From the NCBI GenBank assembly GCA_030428565.1, contig JAUIDR010000013.1, positions 1 to 64,000 of the forward strand: a stretch of 64,000 nt of DNA, in the 5' to 3' direction. The position numbers were made by a program, and so were the translations under genes. The notes under the pieces were generated by a model. That model had not been told where the DNA came from. It saw nothing but the letters and a program-made list of their open reading frames with translations, and ran no database searches. Numbering within the stretch: the first letter of the stretch is position 1; each line of letters begins with the position of its first letter. The DNA comes from Alphaproteobacteria bacterium (lineage in GTDB: Bacteria > Pseudomonadota > Alphaproteobacteria > UBA7985 > JAUIBT01). This document shows positions 32,950-41,807 of the stretch, piece after piece.

Positions 32950-34413
32950 CTAGATACCCGCTGGGATGTTCATGGGATCGCGCTGGATGGCCTTGGGGCT
33001 GGTCAGCTCCTTCCACTTAGACAGCGCAATGTTTGCGGAATGGAACGCTGGGCGCGGCACAAAACGGCCTCGGCCAGGCTGAGGCTGCGAGTTCTGGCCC
33101 CAGGCCCAAATCACGTCACCGCGTGAGATTGTATAGCGCGCTTGCGCCTTGACTTCCCACCCTTCGAAGACATTGTAATCCAGGATGGAATGGTGGTTGG
33201 TGGCCGAAATCGTCTTACTGAGTTTGGGATCCCAGACCACAATATCCGCGTCCGCGCCTTCAACCAGCGCCCCTTTCTTGGGGTAGATGTTCAGGATCTT
33301 GGCAATATTGCTGGAGGTGACTGCAACGAATTCGTTGGGTGTCAGACGGCCGGTCTCGACCCCTTCGGTCCACAGCACCGCCAAGCGCTCCTCAAGGCCA
33401 TTTGAGCCATTGGGAATGAAGCAGAAATTATCCCGGCCCATGCGTTTTTGTTCGGTCGTAAAGGCAGCGTGGTCGGTCGCGACAACCTGCAAAGAGCCCG
33501 CTTGCAGCCCCGCCCACAGGCTGGCCTGGTGTTCTTTGTTGCGGAATGGCGGGCTCATGACGCGGCGTGCGGCGTGGTCCCAGTCCTTGTTGAAATATTC
33601 GCTCTCATCCAGGGTCAAGAACTGTACCAGCGGCTCGCCATAGACCCGCATGCCCTTCTGGCGTGCGCGTCGTATGGCTTCGTGGGCCTGCTCGCAAGAG
33701 ACGTGCACGACGTAGAGCGGCACCCCGGCAGCATCGGCAATGGTAATCGCGCGATTGGCCGCCTCACCCTCAAACTCGGGCGGGCGTGAATAGGCGTGGC
33801 CTTCGGGGCCGGTGATGCCCTTTTCCAGCATGGCTTGCTGCATGTCCGCCACCAGGTCGCCGTTCTCTGCGTGGACCATGGGCAGCGCGCCCAGCTCCTT
33901 ACAGCGCTTGAAAGAGGCGAACATCTCGTCGTCCTCGATCATCAGCGCGCCCTTGTAGGCCATGAAGTGTTTAAAGGAATTGACGCCCATATCGACGGCG
34001 TCTTTCATTTCATCGAAAACGTTCTCGTTCCAACCCGTAATGGCCATGTGATAGCCAATGTCAGAGCAGATCTGCGGCGCCGATTTGCGATGCCATTCGT
34101 GGATCGCATTCTTGATCGAGCCGTCCGTGCCGGGCAGGCAGAAATCGACCAGCATCGTCGTGCCGCCACAAGCCGCCGCCCATGTGCCAGTCTCAAAAGT
34201 CTCAGCAGCGGTGGTGCCCATAAAGGGCATTTCAAGGTGAGTGTGCGGGTCAATGGCGCCCGGAATGACATAGGCCCCTTCAGCGTCAATGTAGGTATCA
34301 CCCTTCAAATCTTCGCCGATCTGCTTGATGGTCTCGCCTTCGATCAGAACGTCGGCTTTCCAACTGCGATCGGCGGTGCAGACGGTTCCGCCCTTAACAA
34401 CTTTCGTAGACAT
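32950..34413 (-). CDS. hydA: Dihydropyrimidinase
   Basis: This 487-aa amidohydrolase opens 5,6-dihydrouracil or dihydrothymine to N-carbamoyl-beta-alanine (or its methyl form). It has the zinc-binding DPHTHLEMPFMGT, SFKHFMAYKGALM with the carboxylated lysine, HAENGD, and YVVHVS. AGGAGG precedes the ATG. It is the third gene of the operon, after the aminotransferase and the carbamoylase. A hydantoinase is the alternative, but the neighbouring PreAT and carbamoylase point to pyrimidine breakdown. Confidence 0.94.
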   Translation of the reverse strand: MSTKVVKGGTVCTADRSWKADVLIEGETIKQIGEDLKGDTYIDAEGAYVIPGAIDPHTHLEMPFMGTTAAETFETGTWAAACGGTTMLVDFCLPGTDGSIKNAIHEWHRKSAPQICSDIGYHMAITGWNENVFDEMKDAVDMGVNSFKHFMAYKGALMIEDDEMFASFKRCKELGALPMVHAENGDLVADMQQAMLEKGITGPEGHAYSRPPEFEGEAANRAITIADAAGVPLYVVHVSCEQAHEAIRRARQKGMRVYGEPLVQFLTLDESEYFNKDWDHAARRVMSPPFRNKEHQASLWAGLQAGSLQVVATDHAAFTTEQKRMGRDNFCFIPNGSNGLEERLAVLWTEGVETGRLTPNEFVAVTSSNIAKILNIYPKKGALVEGADADIVVWDPKLSKTISATNHHSILDYNVFEGWEVKAQARYTISRGDVIWAWGQNSQPQPGRGRFVPRPAFHSANIALSKWKELTSPKAIQRDPMNIPAGI

Positions 34414-34523
34414 GCTTTCCTCCTGTTAAATCCGCTTTGGCCGTTCGCACGCTCTAATTGGCGTACGCAGCCTGTTTCATTTTTGCGGTCAGCCATTTTG
34501 GATGGCTGGTGGCTAGCTTCATC

Positions 34524-35774
34524 CTAGCTGACGATCTCTGCTGTTTCGACGACCGCGTGAAACAGCACCTCTGCCCCTTTGGTGGACCAATCTTGCGAAA
34601 TCTCTTCCGCCTCGTTGTGGGACAAGCCATCGACACAAGGGCACATCACCATAGAAGTAGGCGCGACCGCATTGATCCAACAGGCATCATGACCCGCGCC
34701 TGAGATGATGTTCATGTGCGAATAGCCCAGCCGTTCAGCCGCCGAACGAACCGCCGTCACGCAGCCCGCATCGAAGGTCACAGGATCAAAGCCACCGACT
34801 TTCTCAAACGCGATGCTCAGCCCCATGTCGTCGGCAATTTTTTGCCCCTCGACCCGCAAGCGCTGCTCCATGTCCTGAATGACGGCGAGGTCCGGAGAGC
34901 GGAAATCCACCGTAAACACAACCTTGCCCGGAATCACATTGCGCGAGTTGGGGAACACGTCGATGTGACCGGCCGCGCCGACCGCGTGCGGTTTGTGTGA
35001 CCAAGCGATCTCATCGACCTTTTCCAAGACGCGCGCCATGCCCAGTCCCGCATTTTTGCGCATCGGCATGGGCGTCGAGCCGGTATGTGCGTCCTTGCCC
35101 TCGATTGTTACTTGCGTCCAGCTTAGCCCCTGGCCATGGGTGACAACGCCGATATCGGTCTCTTCAGCTTCCAAAATCGGGCCTTGCTCAATGTGCAGCT
35201 CAAAGAAAGCATGCATCTTGCGCGCGCCAACTTCTTCTTCGCCTCGCCAACCGATGCGCTTCAGCTCATCGCCAAACTTTAACCCCTTGGCGTCTTCGCG
35301 GTCATAGGCCCAGTCGAGCGTGTGCTTGCCAGCAAAGACACCCGAGGCCAGCATAGCGGGCGCATAGCGCGTGCCTTCTTCGTTGGTCCAATTGGTAACA
35401 ACAATGGGATGCTTGGTCTGGATACCCAAATCGTTCAAAGAGCGCACAATCTCTAAGCCCGCCAGCACGCCTAGGACGCCGTCATACTTGCCGCCCGTAG
35501 GCTGCGTATCCAGGTGCGAGCCGACATAGACCGGCACTGCGTTGGGATCGGCCCCTTCGCGGCGTGCAAACATATTGCCCATCTTATCGACGCCCATGCT
35601 ACAGCCTGCCGCTTCGCACCAGGATTGGAACAGCGCCCGGCCCTCTGCGTCTTCATCGGTTAGGGTTTGGCGATTGTTGCCGTCTGCGATGCCCGGTCCG
35701 ATCTTGGCCATCTCCATCAGGCTGTCCCACAGCCGTTGACCGTCGATTTTCAGGTTCTTGAGTTCTTCTGTCAC
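34524..35774 (-). CDS. N-carbamoyl-beta-alanine amidohydrolase (M20 family)
   Basis: This 416-aa zinc hydrolase has GSHLDTQPTGGKYDGVLGVLAGLE and TNWTNEEGTRY, the metal-binding segments of the hydantoinase/carbamoylase family, and GAGHDACWIN towards the C-terminus. In pyrimidine breakdown it yields beta-alanine, CO2 and ammonia. The start is a GTG with GGGAGG at proper spacing. It lies 110 bases upstream of the dihydropyrimidinase in the same operon. Allantoate amidohydrolase is a family alternative. Confidence 0.92.
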   Translation of the reverse strand: MTEELKNLKIDGQRLWDSLMEMAKIGPGIADGNNRQTLTDEDAEGRALFQSWCEAAGCSMGVDKMGNMFARREGADPNAVPVYVGSHLDTQPTGGKYDGVLGVLAGLEIVRSLNDLGIQTKHPIVVTNWTNEEGTRYAPAMLASGVFAGKHTLDWAYDREDAKGLKFGDELKRIGWRGEEEVGARKMHAFFELHIEQGPILEAEETDIGVVTHGQGLSWTQVTIEGKDAHTGSTPMPMRKNAGLGMARVLEKVDEIAWSHKPHAVGAAGHIDVFPNSRNVIPGKVVFTVDFRSPDLAVIQDMEQRLRVEGQKIADDMGLSIAFEKVGGFDPVTFDAGCVTAVRSAAERLGYSHMNIISGAGHDACWINAVAPTSMVMCPCVDGLSHNEAEEISQDWSTKGAEVLFHAVVETAEIVS

Positions 35775-35891
35775 CTTTGCCTCCCGATGGGTTCGCGCGC
35801 CATACGCCGACTGAGCGCCGCGCCTTCAATCGCCTCGCCCGTCGCGCTCTTGCTAGGGGAGGCCTTTTTAATGACTGGGGCGCGTTAGGCC

Positions 35892-37199
35892 CTAGTCTAA
35901 CCTCTCCAAGACCCGCCGCAGCGTGCCAAATAATTCGTCAATTTGGGGTTTGTTAATGATGAGCGGCGGGCTTAGCGCTATGATGTCGCCAGTTGTGCGA
36001 ATGAGCAAGCCCGCCTCATAAGCATCCAAAAACGCTTGGAACGCGCGCTTGGTCGGCGCGCCGGCAATCGGCTCCAACTCGATCGCACCAATCAAGCCCA
36101 TGTTACGAATGTCAATGACGTGGGGCAGGTCGCGCAGGTCATGGATTGCCGCCTGCCAATAATCCGCCAAGCCAGCGGCGTTTTCGAACAGCCCTTGTTC
36201 CTTATAGACCTCAAGCGTCGCCAGGCCGGCCGCCGAGGCGATGGGATTGCCGGAATAAGTATAGCCGTGGAACAGTTCGATCAGGTTTTCAGGCCCGGTC
36301 ATAAACGCGTCATGAATGGCGGCTGTCGTCAGCACAGCGCCCATCGGAATGACGCCGTTGGTCAGCCCCTTGGCGGTCACCATCAGGTCAGGAAGAACGC
36401 CAAAATGCTCAGCGGCAAAAGACGAACCCAAGCGACCAAAGCCCGTGATGACCTCATCGAAAATCAACAGAATACCGTGCTTTTGAGCAATGTCGCGCAA
36501 GCGCTGCAGATAGCCCTTGGGCGGCAGCAAGACGCCCGTTGAGCCCGCCATGGGCTCGACAATGACTGCGGCAATTGTCTCTGCGCCGTGCAAGGCAATG
36601 ATCTTTTCAAGCGCGTCCGCCCGCTCGATGCCGTGTTCGGGCTGGCCTTTGGTAAAGGCATTGAGCTCGGGCAGGTGCGTATCTGGCAGGTGGTCCACGC
36701 CGGTAAGCAGCGATCCAAAGACCTTGCGATTGTTGACAATACCGCCAACCGAGATACCGCCGAAATTGACGCCGTGATAGCCGCGCTCACGCCCGATCAA
36801 GCGGGTACGCTGCCCCTCCCCACGCGCGCGGTGGTAGGCGATAGCGATCTTGAGCGCGGTCTCAACCGACTCAGAGCCCGAATTGGTGAAAAAGGCGTGC
36901 TCGATGCCCTCGGGGGCCATATCGACCAACTGACTGGCGAGCTGAAAGGCCTTGGGGTGGCCGATTTGGAACGCGGGGGCGTAATCCAACTCACCGGCTT
37001 GCGCGCGGATCGATTCAACGATTTTTGGTTGATTGTGGCCCGCGTTGCAGCACCAGAGCCCGGACGTTCCGTCCAGGACTTGGCGGCCGTCGGCCGTGGT
37101 GTAATACATGCCGTCCGCGGCAACAAACATGCGCGGGGACGCCTTGAACTGCCGATTCGCGGTAAAAGGCATCCAAAACGCCCGAAGGTCGTTCTGCAT
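35892..37199 (-). CDS. Omega-amino acid--pyruvate (beta-alanine) aminotransferase
   Basis: This 435-aa class III aminotransferase has LIFDEVITGFGRLGSSFAAEHFGVLPDL and the PLP lysine in MVTAKGLTNGVIPMGAV. The family moves the amino group of beta-alanine or another omega-amine to pyruvate, giving malonate semialdehyde. It is the first gene of the operon that ends with the transporter, fitting the last step of uracil breakdown. The ATG at 37199 has GGGAGG upstream. No malonate-semialdehyde dehydrogenase is in the window. Confidence 0.92.
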   Translation of the reverse strand: MQNDLRAFWMPFTANRQFKASPRMFVAADGMYYTTADGRQVLDGTSGLWCCNAGHNQPKIVESIRAQAGELDYAPAFQIGHPKAFQLASQLVDMAPEGIEHAFFTNSGSESVETALKIAIAYHRARGEGQRTRLIGRERGYHGVNFGGISVGGIVNNRKVFGSLLTGVDHLPDTHLPELNAFTKGQPEHGIERADALEKIIALHGAETIAAVIVEPMAGSTGVLLPPKGYLQRLRDIAQKHGILLIFDEVITGFGRLGSSFAAEHFGVLPDLMVTAKGLTNGVIPMGAVLTTAAIHDAFMTGPENLIELFHGYTYSGNPIASAAGLATLEVYKEQGLFENAAGLADYWQAAIHDLRDLPHVIDIRNMGLIGAIELEPIAGAPTKRAFQAFLDAYEAGLLIRTTGDIIALSPPLIINKPQIDELFGTLRRVLERLD

Positions 37200-37255
37200 A
37201 ACCTGCCTCCCTACTCTGGTCGTCGACGACTTTAGTCGTTCTTGAGTCTTGCCTA

Positions 37256-37299
37256 ACAAAATTCGCACGATCGGTCAACAATTTTAGCATGATCGGTCA
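37256..37299. repeat. Two adjacent 22-bp direct repeats in the pyrimidine control region
   Basis: ACAAAATTCGCACGATCGGTCA (37256-37277) and ACAATTTTAGCATGATCGGTCA (37278-37299) match at 18 of 22 positions and are directly adjacent. The reverse complement contains TTGACCGATC, whose TTGACC half resembles the RutR half-site. They lie in the divergent gap between the aminotransferase and the first TetR gene, so they are probable regulator sites. Confidence 0.65.
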
Positions 37300-37479
37300 G
37301 GAAATGTGGGGAACTTAGCACGGGCGGGGGCGAAAATTGATCTTTTGAACAAAAAAGCCTAGAAGTGAGACCAAGAACAGGGGCTTACGACAGCAGACCT
37401 GCTGCGTCGAAATGGGCCGAAATTGCAGACAAACAGCGGACTTCCAGCTCTGGTTTGAAGGCCGACGACGGGGAAACTG

Positions 37480-38139
37480 ATGGAAAAGCGGGCGCCAAAA
37501 AAGCAGAGCCAGAACCGGCAAAAGACCCTGAAGAAGATCCTGGACGCGGCCGAGCGAACCTTTGCTCAACACGGCTATACCGGGGCGTCCTTCAGCATGA
37601 TTGCCCGGGCTGCCGACATTCCAAAATCCAACATCCTCTATTATTTTCCGAACAAAGAGAGCCTCTATCGCACCGTCGTCGAAGACATTTTCAGCGTCTG
37701 GGTGCACGCCGCCGACTCCATTGAAGAAGACACCTGTCCGCGCGCCGCTTTGGCCAGTTATATCGACCTGAAAATGGAGCTGGCCCGCTCGCGCCCCTTC
37801 GGCTCTAAGGTCTGGGCCAACGAGGTCATTCAAGGCGCGCCGGTGCTGCAAGATTATTTGGTCACGGAGCTACGCGATTGGACCGAAACGCGGATTAAAG
37901 TCATCAATACCTGGATCGAAAAGGGCAAGATGCGCCCGGTCAATGCGCGCAATTTGCTCTACATGATTTGGGCCACCACCCAGCACTATGCCGATTTCAG
38001 TCACCAAATCGAAAAACTGAACAATAACAAGCCCATGAGCAGCGCCCAATGGGAGGAAGCCAAGGTTGCCGTCAAAGCCATCATCTTGGATGGAGTCTTG
38101 ACCGCCGACCCAGCGCCGCCCCCTTCGAATGACACATGA
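37480..38139 (+). CDS. TetR-family regulator, RutR-like paralogue 1
   Basis: This 219-aa protein has a TetR N-terminal HTH (ASFSMIARAADIPKSNILYYFPNKESLY) and a RutR-type C-terminal domain (ARSRPFGSKVWANEVIQGAPVL, WATTQHYADF). GGGGAA precedes the ATG. Its stop overlaps the ATG of the next TetR gene. It is divergent from the pyrimidine operon and is a probable ligand-responsive regulator of it; uracil is the known RutR ligand. Confidence 0.9.
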   Translation: MEKRAPKKQSQNRQKTLKKILDAAERTFAQHGYTGASFSMIARAADIPKSNILYYFPNKESLYRTVVEDIFSVWVHAADSIEEDTCPRAALASYIDLKMELARSRPFGSKVWANEVIQGAPVLQDYLVTELRDWTETRIKVINTWIEKGKMRPVNARNLLYMIWATTQHYADFSHQIEKLNNNKPMSSAQWEEAKVAVKAIILDGVLTADPAPPPSNDT

Positions 38140-38789
38140 CCACAGCTCCCAAGACCGAAAAACGCAGCCGCATTCAACGCAAGAACCGCAAGCTTATTCT
38201 GGAAGCGGCGTTGGATGTGTTTTCCGCCCACGGCTATCGCGGCTCAACCCTCGATCAAATCGCCGAGCAATCGGGGCTGTCCAAGCCGAACATCCTCTAT
38301 TACTTCCAAGGCAAAGAGGCGATCTACCAACACCTGCTGGCCAATATATTGGCCAGTTGGCTTGAACCCCTTGAAGCCATCGACCGAGACGGCGATGCGG
38401 TCGAGGAGATCATCGCCTACGTTCAGACAAAGCTGGCTCTCTCGCAACAACACCCGCGCCAGAGCCGCTTGTTTGCTAACGAGATTTTACAGGGCGCGCG
38501 CCGCATATCACAGCAGTCGAAAGACGAATTAAAGGTCTTGGTCGAAGCGACCGCCGAGAAAATTCGCGCCTGGATCGAGGCAGGGCGACTGGCCTCGGTC
38601 GATCCCTATCACCTGCTGTTTTCCATTTGGGCCTCCACCCAGCACTACGCTGATTTTGAGAGCCAAATCACCATGATCCTGGGTCAAGAGACACTCGGCA
38701 ATGCACAGGTTGGGGCTCTAGACGAACAGACCTTTGAGCAAGCCCATGCTTTCTTGGACATGCAGTTTCGACGCCTGCTGACGCCATAA
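38136..38789 (+). CDS. rutR: TetR-family regulator, RutR-like paralogue 2
   Basis: This 217-aa protein is homologous to the preceding one throughout, with HTH STLDQIAEQSGLSKPNILYYF and C-terminal QSRLFANEILQGARRI and WASTQHYADFESQI, close to RutR, the uracil/thymine-sensing regulator of pyrimidine catabolism. It overlaps paralogue 1 by four bases, so the two may form homo- or heterodimers. A shared terminator follows. Symbol assigned by family resemblance. Confidence 0.88.
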   Translation: MTTAPKTEKRSRIQRKNRKLILEAALDVFSAHGYRGSTLDQIAEQSGLSKPNILYYFQGKEAIYQHLLANILASWLEPLEAIDRDGDAVEEIIAYVQTKLALSQQHPRQSRLFANEILQGARRISQQSKDELKVLVEATAEKIRAWIEAGRLASVDPYHLLFSIWASTQHYADFESQITMILGQETLGNAQVGALDEQTFEQAHAFLDMQFRRLLTP

Positions 38790-38792
38790 ATA

Positions 38793-38821
38793 AACCCGAG
38801 GCTGCGGGCAGCGCTCGGGTT
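38793..38821. terminator. Bidirectional terminator between rutR and preA
   Basis: An 8-bp stem, AACCCGAG/CTCGGGTT, lies 19 bases before the preA stop and directly after the rutR stop (convergent genes). T-runs are short, so the strength is uncertain. Confidence 0.65.
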
Positions 38822-38839
38822 AATTGGTATTTTGCCAGC

Positions 38840-40144
38840 CTATTCAGCCGCGATGTTAGCCGGGTTGTTGGGATGCGTGGTCCAATCGCCATGCTCAGCC
38901 ACCACGGTCTTACCCGTGCGCTCGTCAACTTGGCCGGGTGCGATCTGCTTCATCGTGATACAGCCCTCAACCGGACAGACATTTACGCAAAGATTACAAG
39001 CAACACATTCATCGTCTTTAACGGTGAAAATACGCTCGTCACTCATGTCAATCGCCTGGTGCGAGGTATCCTCACAAGCAATATAGCACCGGCCGCACTG
39101 GATACACTTGTCTTGGTCGATCACGGCCTTCGAGACGTAGTTCAGGTTCAAGTCTTTCCAATCACAGACCTTGGGCGTCGCTTGGCCTTGGAAGTCCGCC
39201 AGGCTGTCGTAACCCTTTGAATCCATCCAGTCGGTCAGGCCCGAAATCATCTCCTGCACGACCTTGAAACCATAGGTCATGGCCGCAGTACAGACCTGGA
39301 CATTACCCGCGCCCAAAGCGATGAATTCGGCCGCATCGCGCCAGGTCGTTACGCCGCCAATCGCCGAAATCGGCATATCGGCGGTCTCAGGATCGCGCGC
39401 GATATCAGCCACCATATGCATGGCTATGGGCTTGACCGCCGGGCCACAATAGCCCCCGTGCGAGCCCTTGCCATCGATGGTCGGTACGGGGGCAAAGGCG
39501 TCCAAATCCACCGACACGATAGAATTGATGGTGTTGATCAAGCTGACGGCATCAGCGCCACCGGATTTTGCCGCGCGCGCTGGATAGCGAACGTCGGTGA
39601 TATTGGGCGTCAATTTGACAATGACCGGCTTGGAATAGGCTTCCTTACACCAGCGCGTCACCATCTCAATGTACTCGGGCACCTGCCCCACCGCAGAGCC
39701 CATGCCGCGCTCGGCCATACCGTGCGGGCAGCCGAAGTTGAGCTCAATACCATCGGCGCCGGTCTGCTCGACCAGCGGCAAGATGGTCTTCCAAGCCTCT
39801 TCCTCGCAAGGCACCATCAAAGAGACGATCAGCGCCCGATCCGGGTAATCCGCCTTGACGCGGGTGATTTCCTCCAAATTGGTATAAAGATCCCGGTCGG
39901 TAATCAGTTCGATATTGTTGAGCCCCAACAAGCGGCGATCCGCGCCCCAGATCGCGCCATAGCGCGGGCCATTGACGTTGACAATCGGCGGCCCTTCGGC
40001 GCCCAAGGTCTTCCAAACGACGCCGCCCCAACCGGCTTCGAAGGCGCGGCGCACGTTGTATTCCTTATCCGTCGGCGGTGCGGAGGCTAGCCAAAACGGG
40101 TTCGGTGAAGAAATGCCCAAAAAGTTGCTCGCGAGCTTATTCAT
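38840..40144 (-). CDS. preA: Dihydropyrimidine dehydrogenase, catalytic subunit
   Basis: This 434-aa FMN/iron-sulfur subunit resembles dihydroorotate dehydrogenase in the first 300 residues (GISSPNPFWLASAPPT, NFGCPHG, VKLTPN) and ends with two 4Fe-4S motifs (CIQCGRCYIAC, CVACNLCVNVC). With PreT it reduces uracil or thymine to the dihydro form. It lies 23 bases downstream of preT in the same operon, convergent with the TetR pair. Confidence 0.95.
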   Translation of the reverse strand: MNKLASNFLGISSPNPFWLASAPPTDKEYNVRRAFEAGWGGVVWKTLGAEGPPIVNVNGPRYGAIWGADRRLLGLNNIELITDRDLYTNLEEITRVKADYPDRALIVSLMVPCEEEAWKTILPLVEQTGADGIELNFGCPHGMAERGMGSAVGQVPEYIEMVTRWCKEAYSKPVIVKLTPNITDVRYPARAAKSGGADAVSLINTINSIVSVDLDAFAPVPTIDGKGSHGGYCGPAVKPIAMHMVADIARDPETADMPISAIGGVTTWRDAAEFIALGAGNVQVCTAAMTYGFKVVQEMISGLTDWMDSKGYDSLADFQGQATPKVCDWKDLNLNYVSKAVIDQDKCIQCGRCYIACEDTSHQAIDMSDERIFTVKDDECVACNLCVNVCPVEGCITMKQIAPGQVDERTGKTVVAEHGDWTTHPNNPANIAAE

Positions 40145-40167
40145 GATGTTTACTCCCGTTTCTCGCC

Positions 40168-41487
40168 TCAGCCCGCAAGCTGTGCGTTGATATCTTCAGC
40201 GGCGATCCGGCCCTCGGCCACCGCAGTTACAGTCAAATCTTCGCCGCCGCTCGCGCAATCGCCGCCGGCCCAAACGCCTGGCGTGCGCGTGCGCCCCGCT
40301 TCACCGACCAGGATCTTGCCTCCATCCAGCTCAGGCAGCTCACTGCTGTTCAACTTCTGGCCAATGGCGCTAAAGATTTGATCGGCGGGCAGGCTGAAGC
40401 GCTCGCCGGTCGGGTTCAGATCATCGTCGCTAAACTCAAATTCGACCTGCCACTGATCGCCCGATTTCTGCACGCCCAGGGGCGCGGCATTGGTGATGAT
40501 TTGCACGCCTTTGCTGGCGGCCAAATCTTGCTCGAAGGGGCTGGCGTTCATGCGCTCGCGCCCGCGGCGATAGACCAGCGTTACATTGAGGGCGCCCAAC
40601 AGCTTGGACTGAACAGCGGCATCAATCGCCGTCATGCCCCCACCAATCACCACGACATCGCGCCCGATGGCGACCTGGCTCATATCGCTAGCCTGGCGCA
40701 GCTCTGCGATAAAATCGACGGCGTTGGTCACGCCCGGCCATTCGCCGCCGTCGCGCGACAGCGCGTTGACACCGCCGAGGCCGATGGACAAAAAGACCGC
40801 GTCATAATCGGCACGCAGGCCTTCGAGCGAAAGCCCCTCACCCAACCGCTGGCCGGTCTTAACGCTGATGCCGCCGATTTGCAGCAGCCACTCCACCTCG
40901 CGGTGTGCGAAGTCATCGACCGATTTATAGGCCGCAATGCCAAATTCATTGAGGCCGCCCGCCTTGTCGCGTCCGTCGAACAGGGTCACATCGTGGCCGT
41001 GCATCGCCAAGCGGTGCGCGCAAGACAGGCCCGCAGGCCCGGCCCCAATCACCGCCACGCGCTTTCCGGTCGCAGCCGCGCGGCTGAAGGGGTGCGGCTG
41101 GTCCATCATGTGATCCGTGGCGAAGCGTTGCAGCAGTCCGATTTCAACCGGATCACCCTCGGCCGTATTGCGCACGCAAGCTTGCTCGCACAGGGTCTCG
41201 GTCGGACAAACCCGCGCGCACATGCCGCCCAAAATATTTTGGGAAAGGATGGTCTTGGCCGCGGCCAGCGGCGTGCCCGTGCTGATCTGACGAATGAACA
41301 AGGGAATGTCGATATCGGTCGGACAAGCCGTCATGCAAGGCGCGTCGTGGCAGAAGTAGCAACGGTCTGCCGCCACCAAGGCTTGGTGATCATCCAACGG
41401 CGGATGGAGATCAGAAAAATTGTCGGCAAGCTCTGTCAGGTCCAGCCGCCCGCAGGCAACGCCCGCTTTGAGTAACTGATTATTCAT
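40168..41487 (-). CDS. preT: Dihydropyrimidine dehydrogenase, NAD(P)-dependent electron-transfer subunit
   Basis: This 439-aa subunit has N-terminal Cys motifs (CYFCHDAPCMTACPTDID, CARVCPTETLCEQAC) for iron-sulfur clusters, then two Rossmann folds (VAVIGAGPAGLSCAHRLA and VVVIGGGMTAIDAAV) for FAD and NAD(P)H. It passes electrons to PreA. The ATG at 41487 has GGGAG upstream; the tracked start is five codons further up. Confidence 0.94.
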   Translation of the reverse strand: MNNQLLKAGVACGRLDLTELADNFSDLHPPLDDHQALVAADRCYFCHDAPCMTACPTDIDIPLFIRQISTGTPLAAAKTILSQNILGGMCARVCPTETLCEQACVRNTAEGDPVEIGLLQRFATDHMMDQPHPFSRAAATGKRVAVIGAGPAGLSCAHRLAMHGHDVTLFDGRDKAGGLNEFGIAAYKSVDDFAHREVEWLLQIGGISVKTGQRLGEGLSLEGLRADYDAVFLSIGLGGVNALSRDGGEWPGVTNAVDFIAELRQASDMSQVAIGRDVVVIGGGMTAIDAAVQSKLLGALNVTLVYRRGRERMNASPFEQDLAASKGVQIITNAAPLGVQKSGDQWQVEFEFSDDDLNPTGERFSLPADQIFSAIGQKLNSSELPELDGGKILVGEAGRTRTPGVWAGGDCASGGEDLTVTAVAEGRIAAEDINAQLAG

Positions 41488-41807
41488 GTTTCGCACTCCC
41501 AATGCCTGTTTTGATTTTTTAGCATCTTAGCGAAATTTCAAAATTTTATCAAGCGATCAAAAATTTACCGTTCGATCAACTTGGCCAAAGCACCTGAAGA
41601 TCGACCTGGGAAGGCCCAACAGCCGCAAAACGCGAAGGCGCCGCGGTTACAAATCGCGAAGGCGCTGCGGCCATAAAAAAAGCCCGAGGCTCCGGCCATG
41701 AATACTGGCTGAGACACTCGGGCTATTGGTGCAAATCCACCCTTGTTAGGCGGATTCTGGCTCTTCAAAATCTGTGCAGTCCGCGCGAGCGGGTGCCAGG
41801 GCGCAAG
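41488..41807. other. Intergenic region upstream of preT
   Basis: This 320-base stretch holds the preT promoter, a terminator for the next gene (41675-41724), and direct repeats of CGCGAAGGCGCYGCGG at 41632 and 41655. At about 41530-41575 a TTGATCG half-site occurs twice in an AT-rich stretch (minus strand) and resembles the repeats near 37256; it could be a second regulator site. Confidence 0.45.
41675..41724 (-). terminator. Rho-independent terminator
   Basis: An 8-bp stem, AGCCCGAG/CTCGGGCT, with a 28-base loop is followed on the minus strand by seven Ts. It lies about 85 bases after the stop of the 41808 gene. Confidence 0.75.

Noticed and set aside
32132-32953. 273-aa plus-strand ORF
   Set aside because: Antisense to the ABC ATPase gene, which has complete Walker and signature motifs.
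36588-37235. 215-aa plus-strand ORF
   Set aside because: Antisense to the aminotransferase; shadow frame.
40378-41475. 365-aa plus-strand ORF
   Set aside because: It is antisense to preT, which has clear cofactor motifs; the translation is rich in Ala, Arg, His and Gln, typical of a shadow frame.
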